7,496 bases of DNA from Spirochaetales bacterium (GTDB lineage Bacteria; Spirochaetota; Spirochaetia; Sphaerochaetales; Sphaerochaetaceae), in NCBI GenBank assembly GCA_022771185.1, contig JALFCJ010000234.1, forward strand, positions 1 through 7,496. The letters are read 5' to 3'. The position numbers and the translations under genes were made by a program. The notes beneath the pieces were generated by a model, which was given only the letters and a program-made list of their open reading frames with translations, was not told where the DNA came from and searched no databases. Every line of letters starts with the position of its first letter. The stretch's first letter is position 1. Positions 1 through 6,434 of the stretch are shown piece by piece.

Positions 1-956
1 ATTATCCGTCATGGATTTCTCCATATGTATTTGAAGGACTACCTATAAGATGGTACGCAGTGATGTATATATTTGCATTTGCCACTGCCTATATCCTTTT
101 TATGAGTTTGTTGAAGGAAAAAGAAAACAGGGACATAAAAAAAGAAACGGCGGAAGATATGTTTATTTGGGCCGTGGTGGGGCTCTTGATCGGTGCAAGA
201 GTTGCTTCCTGCCTCTTCTATGATGACGCTTCTTTTTACTTGACGCACCCTTGGATGATATTCTGGCCATTTAGGGATGGAAAGTTTATAGGCTTACCGG
301 GAATGAGCTATCACGGAGGAGTAATAGGGGCGATAGTAGCAGGCTTGATATATGCCCGCGTCAAGAAAATAAGCTTCTTGAGGATGGCTGATCTTATTAC
401 TGCCGCCATTCCTTTCGCCTACACTTGGGGGAGATTGGGAAATTTCTTCAACGGAGAATTATATGGAAGAGTCACGACATCAAAGATGGGTATGATATTT
501 CCATATGCCGAAAGATTCAGCACCACTCACCAGTGGGTGAGAAATGTCGCCGACAGCGTGGGTATACAGTATGTCCCAGGAGATTATGTAAACCTTCCAA
601 GATGGCCTAGCCAGCTTTTTGAAGCTTTCTTTGAAGGATTAGTACTGGGTGCAATTATTTGGTTTGTAGTCAGAAGAATAAAGAAAAATAAGAACCTTGC
701 TGACGGAACTATCCTTGGTTCCTATATTATGGGTTATGGCATCATAAGATTCATTATCGAATACTTTAGACAGCCTGACAGCGATATCGGGTATGTCATA
801 GGACAAAGTAATAATATTTATCTCTTTGAGAGTTTTTCTAACATTTCAAAGGGACAGATTTTCTGCCTCTTGATGGTAGTGGGAGGCTTGGCTCTCCTAG
901 TGTGTGTAAATTTGGTTGTAAGAAGGAATAAGATAGATGATAGACGAAAGAGTTAA
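1..956 (+). CDS. lgt: Phosphatidylglycerol--prolipoprotein diacylglyceryl transferase (Lgt), 5' end cut by window edge
   Basis: Lgt is an inner-membrane enzyme that moves the diacylglyceryl group of phosphatidylglycerol onto the lipobox cysteine of prolipoproteins, the first step of lipoprotein maturation. The earliest visible start would be the GTG at 60, but the frame is open to the left edge. Its first full codon is at 3, and the upstream residues read YPSWISP...GLPIRWYA, the family's usual N-terminus, so the true start lies just before the window. Numbering from Tyr at base 3 (317 residues visible), I see RWYAVMY (Tyr18, matching E. coli Tyr26), GARVASCLFYD (62-74), YHGG (His104, matching His103), the Lgt signature GRLGNFFNGELYGR (143-156, with Arg144 and Asn147) and YGIIRFIIEYFRQPD (245-259, Arg249 matching Arg239). 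Several hydrophobic helices cover the rest. The catalytic set looks intact. The gene overlaps the following peptidase gene by 20 bases. The identification is close to certain. Confidence 0.96.
   Translation, partial: YPSWISPYVFEGLPIRWYAVMYIFAFATAYILFMSLLKEKENRDIKKETAEDMFIWAVVGLLIGARVASCLFYDDASFYLTHPWMIFWPFRDGKFIGLPGMSYHGGVIGAIVAGLIYARVKKISFLRMADLITAAIPFAYTWGRLGNFFNGELYGRVTTSKMGMIFPYAERFSTTHQWVRNVADSVGIQYVPGDYVNLPRWPSQLFEAFFEGLVLGAIIWFVVRRIKKNKNLADGTILGSYIMGYGIIRFIIEYFRQPDSDIGYVIGQSNNIYLFESFSNISKGQIFCLLMVVGGLALLVCVNLVVRRNKIDDRRKS
921..927 (+). promoter_or_regulatory. Ribosome binding site of the Xaa-Pro aminopeptidase, inside lgt
   Basis: AGAAGGA lies 9 bases before the ATG at 937. It sits within the last codons of lgt, so ribosomes finishing lgt pass over this site. 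It supports 937 as the start, although the start overlaps lgt by 20 bases. Confidence 0.7.
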
Positions 957-2709
957 AAGTCTTAGGGCCCAGATGGCTCAGATTGGAGTGGACGCCTGGA
1001 TTATTACAGGCACCGATCCTCATCAAAGTGAATATGTCGCTCCTAGATGGAGGACAAGAGAATTCATTTCCGGTTTCACAGGTTCTGCTGGAACAGTTGT
1101 AATAACTAAAAACGAAGCCCTTATCTGGGTTGACAGCAGATATTTTATTCAAGGTGCCCAGCAGATCGAGGGTACAGAGTACAAACTTATGAAGCTTGAT
1201 ACAGAAGGTACTCCGGATCCTTGGAAATGGCTTTCTGAGAATATGCAGAAAGGATCAAAGGTTGGAGTAGACGGAACCTCCATCTCAATTGAAACCTTCG
1301 AAAAAAACAGTGCACTACTAAAAAAGAAGGGAGTGGAACTGGTTTCTACACCTGATTTACTTCTTCCTTTATGGAAAGACAGACCAGAAGTACCATGTAC
1401 TAAGATTAATAAAATGAAAGATGAATATGCTGGTTTCACAGCATCTGCAAAGATTAATTTTGTAAAGATTAAACTGAGACAGCAGGGTGCTGACTGGACA
1501 TTCATCTCCAGCATAGACGACATAGCATGGCTTACCAACTTAAGGGCAAACGATATCCCGTGTAACCCAGTTTTCGTTGCATTTGCATTTGTTTCTCTCG
1601 AAAGAGCCGTTCTTTTTGTTGATAAGAGAAGATTTGATGATGCACTTTTAGAGGAAGTATCCAAAGATTATGAAATAAGACCATACGAGAGTGTATATGA
1701 AGATATCGCATCTCTTACACGAAGAGGTGTCGGATACTATTCTCCTGAGAAAATCTCATATGCCTTTGCTCCAGCTATCAATAAAAAGAGAAATATCAGA
1801 GGTCGTGACATCACTACAGATCTTAAGGCAAGAAAGAATCCTGTAGAGCTGGAAGGAATGAGAAGAGCACACTTCCTGGATGGTGTTGCTTTTGCGAACT
1901 TCATGGCTTCTCTTGATCCACTTGGATCATATACAGAGCTTGAAATAGCAGAGATGCTTGAGAACGAGAGAAAAAAGATGGAGGGATATCTCGGTCCATC
2001 TTTCGAGCCTATCAGCGCATTTAGGGAAAATGGTGCCCTCTGCCATTATAGCCCGTCAAAGGAACATGAAAAGAGTGTATCAGGTCAAGGCCTTCTTGTC
2101 CTCGATACAGGAAGCCAGTTTGGATTCGGTATGACAGATTTGACAAGGACATTATTGTTCGGAACTGACGCTACTGAGGAGCAGAAGAGAGATTATACTC
2201 TTGTTCTCAAAGGCCACCTTGCTCTTGCAAGACAGATTTTCCCTAAAGGAACAAAAGGTGTACAGCTTGATGTTCTTGCAAAGCAGTTTTTGTGGTGTGC
2301 AGGAGAAAGCTATATGCATGGAACAGGTCATGGTGTGGGATGTCACCTCAACGTCCATGAAGGACCTGCAAGAATTTCCAGTGCCCTTATAGACGTTCCT
2401 TTGGAGACTGGCATGGTTCTCAGTGACGAACCTGGTGTATATAAGGCAGGAAGACATGGAGTAAGAATCGAAAATATTCTTGCAGTCCAGTCATATTCAG
2501 AGACAGAGTTCGGCGAATTTTACAACTTTGAGGTTCTTTCCATGGTTCCATATGAAAAGAAACTTATTGATGTAAGATATCTGACTGATGTTGAAATTGC
2601 TCAGATCGATGCATATCATCAGTGGATAAAAGACCAGCTCATCGATTATGTATTTGAAGAGACAAAGCCTTGGCTTGAAGAAGCTACGGCACCTTTGAAG
2701 AGAAACTAA
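937..2709 (+). CDS. Xaa-Pro aminopeptidase (aminopeptidase P, M24B family, three-domain form)
   Basis: This is a cytosolic metallopeptidase that removes an N-terminal residue preceding proline; no signal peptide is visible. At 590 residues it is the long, three-domain form found in many anaerobes and in eukaryotic cytosolic APP1, not the ~440-residue E. coli PepP. Two creatinase-like N-terminal domains come first (about 1-140, starting with TDPHQSEYVAP and FISGFTGSAGT, and about 150-300). They are followed by the pita-bread catalytic domain (about 305-535) and the short C-terminal M24_C segment (about 536-590, KKLIDVRYLT...IDAYHQW). The five expected dimetal ligands are all present: Asp390 (VLDTGSQ), Asp401 (TDLTRT), His465 (GTGHGVG), Glu498 (SDEPG) and Glu512 (RIENI). 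His370 (CHYSP) and His474 (NVHEGP) fit the usual substrate-site histidines. It should be active, probably with Mn2+ as in relatives. The start at 937 is supported by an AGAAGGA site and by homology from residue 2 onward. Confidence 0.94.
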   Translation: MIDERVKSLRAQMAQIGVDAWIITGTDPHQSEYVAPRWRTREFISGFTGSAGTVVITKNEALIWVDSRYFIQGAQQIEGTEYKLMKLDTEGTPDPWKWLSENMQKGSKVGVDGTSISIETFEKNSALLKKKGVELVSTPDLLLPLWKDRPEVPCTKINKMKDEYAGFTASAKINFVKIKLRQQGADWTFISSIDDIAWLTNLRANDIPCNPVFVAFAFVSLERAVLFVDKRRFDDALLEEVSKDYEIRPYESVYEDIASLTRRGVGYYSPEKISYAFAPAINKKRNIRGRDITTDLKARKNPVELEGMRRAHFLDGVAFANFMASLDPLGSYTELEIAEMLENERKKMEGYLGPSFEPISAFRENGALCHYSPSKEHEKSVSGQGLLVLDTGSQFGFGMTDLTRTLLFGTDATEEQKRDYTLVLKGHLALARQIFPKGTKGVQLDVLAKQFLWCAGESYMHGTGHGVGCHLNVHEGPARISSALIDVPLETGMVLSDEPGVYKAGRHGVRIENILAVQSYSETEFGEFYNFEVLSMVPYEKKLIDVRYLTDVEIAQIDAYHQWIKDQLIDYVFEETKPWLEEATAPLKRN

Positions 2710-2715
2710 TTAATT

Positions 2716-2720
2716 GGAGA
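2716..2720 (+). promoter_or_regulatory. Ribosome binding site of gpmI
   Basis: GGAGA lies 6 bases before the ATG at 2727, in the 17-base gap after the peptidase stop codon. No room exists here for a separate promoter, which supports co-transcription. Confidence 0.7.
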
Positions 2721-2726
2721 TAGAAT

Positions 2727-4376
2727 ATGGTGGAGCCATTAAAGAAAAACGGAATCATCGAAAGAAAAGGCCCAGTTGTTCTGGTAATCATGGACGGTGT
2801 GGGATTTGGAAAGTATAAGGAAGGCGACGCTGTTGCTTCAGCTGTCACAAAGAACCTTGATAAATTCTATGAAACATGTCCTTGGACAAAGCTAAAGGCC
2901 CATGGAACAGCTGTAGGTCTTCCAACCGATGCAGATATGGGAAACAGTGAAGTCGGACACAATGCAATGGGATGTGGAAGAGTATTCAGCCAGGGGGCAA
3001 AACTCGTTGCACAGTCCATTGAAGAAGGCAAGATGTTTCAGGGCGAAACATGGAAGAAGCTTGTAAAGAACGTCAAGGATAATGGATCTACACTCCATTT
3101 CATCGGACTTCTTTCTGATGGTAACGTCCACTCCCACATCAATAACCTAAAGGCTATGGTTATTGAAGCAAAGAAGGAAGGAGTAAAGAAAGTAAGAGTA
3201 CATGCTCTCCTTGATGGTAGAGACGTAGGTGAAATGTCTGCCCTCGATTACTTCGATCCATTTGCTGAATTCCTCTCTGAACTCAGTGCAGACGGAACAT
3301 TTAATGCAAAGATTGCTTCAGGTGGTGGAAGAATGGTAATAACTATGGACCGTTACAATGCCAACTGGGATATGGTAAGAAAGGGTTGGGAGACTCATGT
3401 ACTTGGAGAGGGTAGAGAATTTGCTTCTGCTCACGAAGCTATCGAGACTCTTAGAAAAGAAACAGGTGCAATCGATCAGGATCTTCCTCCCTTTGTCATT
3501 GCTGAGAACGGAAAGCCAGTTGGAACAATTGAAGATGGCGACAGCGTAATCCTCTTTAACTTCCGTGGAGACAGAGCTCTTGAGATCACAAAGGCATTCG
3601 AGGCTAAGGATCTTAAGGAGTTTGATAGAAAGAGAGTTCCAAACGTGGAATATGCAGGAATGATGGAGTATGACGGAGACCTTCATGTCCCTCATCAGTA
3701 TCTTGTTTCTCCTCCAGCAATCGACCGCACTCTTGCTGAATATCTCTGCGCAAGCGGCGTGAAGCAGTTCTCTATCTCTGAGACTCAGAAGTTTGGACAT
3801 GTTACATACTTCTTTAATGGAAATAAGTCTGGTAAGTTCGATGAAAAGCTTGAAGAGTATGTAGAGATTCCATCTGATATCGTTCCTTTCGAAGAAAGAC
3901 CTTGGATGAAGTGTGCTGACATCACAGACAGAGTAATTAAAGAGGTTGAAAGCGGAAAATGGGACTTTATCAAGCTAAACTACCCAAACGGAGATATGGT
4001 CGGACATACAGGAGTATATGAAGCAGTAGTATGCTCTATGGAAGCTATGGATCTTCAGCTTGGTAGACTTAGAAGTGCCATCGAGAAGGCTGGTGGTGTA
4101 ATGATCATTACAGCAGACCATGGTAACGCAGATGATATGTACGAGCATGGAAAAGATGGTAGTGTCAAGACAAAGGCAAACGGAGATCCAAAGGCAAAGA
4201 CTTCCCACTCACTTAACCCTGTACCATGCATCATATATGACCCAGAATATAAGGGAGAGTATTCAAAGACTCTCAATGAAGGCCTTGGCATCTCTTCCAT
4301 CGCCGCTACATGTATGAATTTCTTGGGCTTTGATGCTCCATCCGATTACGATAAGTCCGTGATCAACTTAGGCTGA
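2727..4376 (+). CDS. gpmI: 2,3-bisphosphoglycerate-independent phosphoglycerate mutase
   Basis: This cytosolic glycolytic enzyme interconverts 3- and 2-phosphoglycerate through a phosphoserine intermediate, using two Mn2+ ions. It belongs to the alkaline phosphatase superfamily. The 549-residue chain is complete and has the expected motifs: first metal ligand Asp23 (IMDGVGFG), nucleophile Ser74 (MGNSEVGHNAMG), DGNVHSH (131-137), LDGRD (162-166), the phosphate-binding arginines in ILFNFRGDRA (275-284), Lys355 in SETQKFGH, metal ligands Asp423 and His427 (NGDMVGHTG), Asp464 and His465 (TADHGNAD), and His494 (KTSHSLNP). The length is at the upper end for the family (about 505-560). A charged insert between about 471 and 490 separates TADHGNAD from the final histidine. 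The N-terminus has about 14 extra residues before the fold begins; a GGAGA site supports this start. The gene ends with tandem stops (TGA TAA, 4374-4379), directly before an intrinsic terminator, so it closes the operon. Confidence 0.97.
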   Translation: MVEPLKKNGIIERKGPVVLVIMDGVGFGKYKEGDAVASAVTKNLDKFYETCPWTKLKAHGTAVGLPTDADMGNSEVGHNAMGCGRVFSQGAKLVAQSIEEGKMFQGETWKKLVKNVKDNGSTLHFIGLLSDGNVHSHINNLKAMVIEAKKEGVKKVRVHALLDGRDVGEMSALDYFDPFAEFLSELSADGTFNAKIASGGGRMVITMDRYNANWDMVRKGWETHVLGEGREFASAHEAIETLRKETGAIDQDLPPFVIAENGKPVGTIEDGDSVILFNFRGDRALEITKAFEAKDLKEFDRKRVPNVEYAGMMEYDGDLHVPHQYLVSPPAIDRTLAEYLCASGVKQFSISETQKFGHVTYFFNGNKSGKFDEKLEEYVEIPSDIVPFEERPWMKCADITDRVIKEVESGKWDFIKLNYPNGDMVGHTGVYEAVVCSMEAMDLQLGRLRSAIEKAGGVMIITADHGNADDMYEHGKDGSVKTKANGDPKAKTSHSLNPVPCIIYDPEYKGEYSKTLNEGLGISSIAATCMNFLGFDAPSDYDKSVINLG

Positions 4377-4393
4377 TAATTCCAGTAAATAAT

Positions 4394-4428
4394 AAAGGCT
4401 GTCGGATAATCTCCTTCAGCCTTTTTTT
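4394..4428 (+). terminator. Rho-independent terminator between converging operons, possibly bidirectional
   Basis: An 8-base-pair stem, AAAGGCTG (4394-4401) with CAGCCTTT (4417-4424), encloses a 15-base loop. Within the loop, GGA (4404-4406) can pair with TCC (4412-4414) across a symmetric 2x2 internal loop. Seven T residues follow at 4422-4428. It ends transcription of lgt-peptidase-gpmI. On the - strand the same hairpin is followed by a broken T-rich run (TTTATTATTTA), so it may also serve the converging operon, whose last stop codon is only two bases beyond the T-tract. Confidence 0.9.
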
Positions 4429-4430
4429 CT

Positions 4431-5198
4431 TTATAAGCTGTCTCCTGCATTTATTACAAGAATTACAGTAGCCGGAATAGCCAGCACTATTGAGGTGACA
4501 GCTGTGTAAATAAGATTAAAGTATGCAAAATATATAGAAAGAGCCAGCATAATGAAGGCTATGGACCTTTTTACGTTCAAACTGGTCCTGTCTTTGACTG
4601 CAGTCATTATAAATGTAATTATGGTAATAACATAAAGAACAATAATAACTATCTGTATATACATCTCATATCCAGGAGTCATTGTGCTCATTCTTCCATG
4701 GTAACTGGAGAAAGGAACCAGTGCAGATATAAGAAGAGAAACAGCTAAAAACAAGAATGTGTACATTCCCATATTAGAGGATGAGAACCCATAGTATCTG
4801 AGAGAGGAGAGTAGAAATAACGCCGCTGTAGCAAGTAGAGAAAACCTTTGTATCACCAATAAAGCTTCAGGAAATACAAAGATATATCCCATCGCTTCTA
4901 TGGCATCCACCACTATAAGAGATGCCTGGAATGCTGTGACAGTAAACAAAAGAGGCATTATCTCTCCATCCTGGCTATGGAGTTTGTGTTTGAAGATTAG
5001 AGCTGCCTGAGGCCACAATGAGCATACAAGAATGACCAAATGGGGCAGGTAGTCCAATAGATTACTCTCGACTCCATTCCAACCTTCTGTACTGAAGGAA
5101 AAGAACAATACTTCAGCCAGACCGAATGCATAAAAGAGAGTAATGGCTATCTGGACTACCAACAGAGATACTATGGTCTTTCTATTTTGGTTCTGCAT
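4431..5198 (-). CDS. Hypothetical integral membrane protein, about eight helices
   Basis: I do not recognise this 255-residue protein. It is very hydrophobic, with about eight candidate transmembrane segments near residues 8-34, 50-70, 82-108, 115-134, 144-163, 178-200, 209-231 and 233-251. The loops are short, the longest being about 163-177 (FSSYHGRMSTMTPGY). No catalytic, nucleotide-binding or transporter signature is evident, and no soluble domain is attached. Charged residues within or beside helices are few (Asp98 and Glu101 in segment 3; Glu29 at the end of segment 1). The basic segments NQNRK (3-7) and NVKRS (208-212) flank helices. The ATG overlaps the stop codon of the upstream symporter gene by one base (TGATG), and an AAGGA site lies 9 bases before it, so the start is well supported. 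Such tight coupling suggests a role linked to the symporter, for example as a partner subunit, but nothing in the sequence proves it. It is the last gene of its operon. Confidence 0.85.
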   Translation of the reverse strand: MQNQNRKTIVSLLVVQIAITLFYAFGLAEVLFFSFSTEGWNGVESNLLDYLPHLVILVCSLWPQAALIFKHKLHSQDGEIMPLLFTVTAFQASLIVVDAIEAMGYIFVFPEALLVIQRFSLLATAALFLLSSLRYYGFSSSNMGMYTFLFLAVSLLISALVPFSSYHGRMSTMTPGYEMYIQIVIIVLYVITIITFIMTAVKDRTSLNVKRSIAFIMLALSIYFAYFNLIYTAVTSIVLAIPATVILVINAGDSL

Positions 5199-6412
5199 CA
5201 GATTGTATCCTTAAGTGGAATTTGTGCGTCTGTCTTTGTTCTGGCTCCAGATATTGCATTTGCCATAAGTGAAATAACCATATCTATCAATAAAGCACAG
5301 CCATTTACAAATGGGATGAGGGAGATGATTGCAGCTTCCGCTCCATATACATTGATCTTCAACATCTTTAATGCCATTACAGAGATGGCAGCCACTTCTA
5401 TTCCGGAGAATAGAGAGGAGGTAATTGATGCGACAGCGATTGCAAGAGTAATGAGGATCAAGGCGCTTGATGAAATCTCCGCTCCGAGAGTCTTAAGAAG
5501 AGTGATCACTGTAAGAATTGAAACAAAGGCTGTTCCTCCTCTTGATATCACTAAAGAAAGAGGTGTGACTGTAGAAGATATTCTCTTCTGTATTCCAAGG
5601 TTTGAACGTGAAAGAGACTCTCCTATAAGAGAAGAAGCGAATAGGTTTCCACTTACAAATGCCGTGATTAATCCACTTAGTCCTCTTCCGATTACTCCAT
5701 ATGGATTCTTCTTAAATCCTGTAAAGAAGGCAAATAGCAGAGGAAGAATGACTAATACTACCACAAGTGTTGCAACAAGAAGAGTAATAAATGGCTGAGG
5801 AGCAGCAAAAGCCGTCTTTTCCTGCCAGAGTCCAAGGAAGAATGATGTTCCTGCAACATATACATAGCATGCTCCGAAATATGTGAGAGTCCTCTGGATT
5901 CTGTACATAACTTCGCTGAATGAATTCATGACAGTGTAAGCTGGCCTTATTATATCAGAAGAAGGAGTAAGAGCTACGCCAAGAATAAAAGAAGCGACAA
6001 GTGCAGGAATAAATACCTTTGATAAGAAAGCTGAGGATGAAAGCGGATCGAAAGCAGTAACAAATGCTTTTATTCCGCTCTCATATTCTCCTCCAGCAGA
6101 GGCAGATACAGGGAAAATGACATCTACAAATCTAGCGACGAAAGCACCAAGAAATGAGAGGACCAAGGTCGTTACTATAGCCCATAGTATCGTTGTTCTT
6201 AATACCTTACCACCTAACTTATTCTTTCTGAGACTTGCTGTTCCACTTGCCAATGTAATTATTGATGTTCCAAGAAACAGAAATGCAGCGACTCCAGTAA
6301 GGTAAGATGTTATAGTCGACATCATCCCAAATAGAGATGACGAGGATGAAAAAGTAAACGCTGTGGCCCCCGCCATTAAAAGTGCAGCTAAATATGTAAG
6401 CCAAGTCTCCAT
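5198..6412 (-). CDS. Divergent dicarboxylate/amino acid:cation symporter (SDF/DAACS family)
   Basis: This inner-membrane protein has the glutamate transporter (GltPh/EAAT) fold. Family landmarks run in order: a basic loop LRKNKLGGKVLRTT (61-74); FDPLSSSAFLSKVFIPALVASFILGVAL at 121-148, the counterpart of the usual PxNPFxA...F-ILG-AL stretch; MNSFSEVMYRI (162-172); an HP1-like stretch (about 250-270); NLGIQKRISS (271-280, matching the usual MGVDKR...S); and the last helix around Asp377 (LLIDM). However, key functional sites differ. The NMDGT cation motif reads SRGGT (290-294), the serine-rich HP1 tip is reduced to ASSL, and in an ungapped alignment from Asp377 the positions of GltPh Arg397 and Asp405 hold Ile380 and Ser388. 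So it may carry a non-acidic substrate or use another coupling ion; the substrate is unknown. The length (404) is normal. A strong GGAGGA site supports the start. It lies 22 bases after the amylase-like gene and overlaps the next gene by one base. Confidence 0.85.
   Translation of the reverse strand: METWLTYLAALLMAGATAFTFSSSSSLFGMMSTITSYLTGVAAFLFLGTSIITLASGTASLRKNKLGGKVLRTTILWAIVTTLVLSFLGAFVARFVDVIFPVSASAGGEYESGIKAFVTAFDPLSSSAFLSKVFIPALVASFILGVALTPSSDIIRPAYTVMNSFSEVMYRIQRTLTYFGACYVYVAGTSFFLGLWQEKTAFAAPQPFITLLVATLVVVLVILPLLFAFFTGFKKNPYGVIGRGLSGLITAFVSGNLFASSLIGESLSRSNLGIQKRISSTVTPLSLVISRGGTAFVSILTVITLLKTLGAEISSSALILITLAIAVASITSSLFSGIEVAAISVMALKMLKINVYGAEAAIISLIPFVNGCALLIDMVISLMANAISGARTKTDAQIPLKDTI
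5208..5212 (-). promoter_or_regulatory. Ribosome binding site of the eight-helix membrane protein
   Basis: On the - strand, AAGGA lies 9 bases before the ATG whose first base is 5198. It sits inside the 3' end of the symporter gene and fixes the overlapping TGATG start. Confidence 0.65.
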
Positions 6413-6417
6413 TATTA

Positions 6418-6423
6418 TCCTCC
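6418..6423 (-). promoter_or_regulatory. Strong ribosome binding site of the symporter gene
   Basis: GGAGGA on the - strand, 5 bases before the ATG (first base 6412). It is the best Shine-Dalgarno match in the window and lies in the 22-base gap after the upstream stop codon. Confidence 0.8.
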
Positions 6424-6434
6424 GTCTTCAGTTA

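Noticed and set aside
39..248. 69-codon frame on the - strand at the left edge
   Set aside because: It lies antisense to the conserved N-terminal region of lgt and has no supporting signal.
1149..1664. 171-codon open frame on the - strand inside the peptidase gene
   Set aside because: The peptidase on the + strand has continuous family similarity here; the antisense product is Ser-rich and without recognisable features.
3318..3800. 160-codon open frame on the - strand inside gpmI
   Set aside because: gpmI motifs run through this whole region; the antisense frame has no motif and no binding site I would trust.
4120..4317. Short + strand frame with a Gln/Arg-rich repeat-like stretch (RQRQTEIQRQR)
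   Set aside because: It is a frame shadow of the Lys/Ala/Asp/Gly-rich insert of GpmI (about residues 471-490), not a gene.
5187..5798. 203-codon open frame on the + strand opposite the symporter gene
   Set aside because: It is antisense to a well-supported SDF-family gene in the complementary frame, shows no family motif, and looks like a by-product of that gene's codon use.
6413..6434. Possible promoter or regulatory site between the amylase-like gene and the symporter
   Set aside because: The gap is only 22 bases and is used by the second stop codon and the GGAGGA ribosome binding site; no -35/-10 pair fits.
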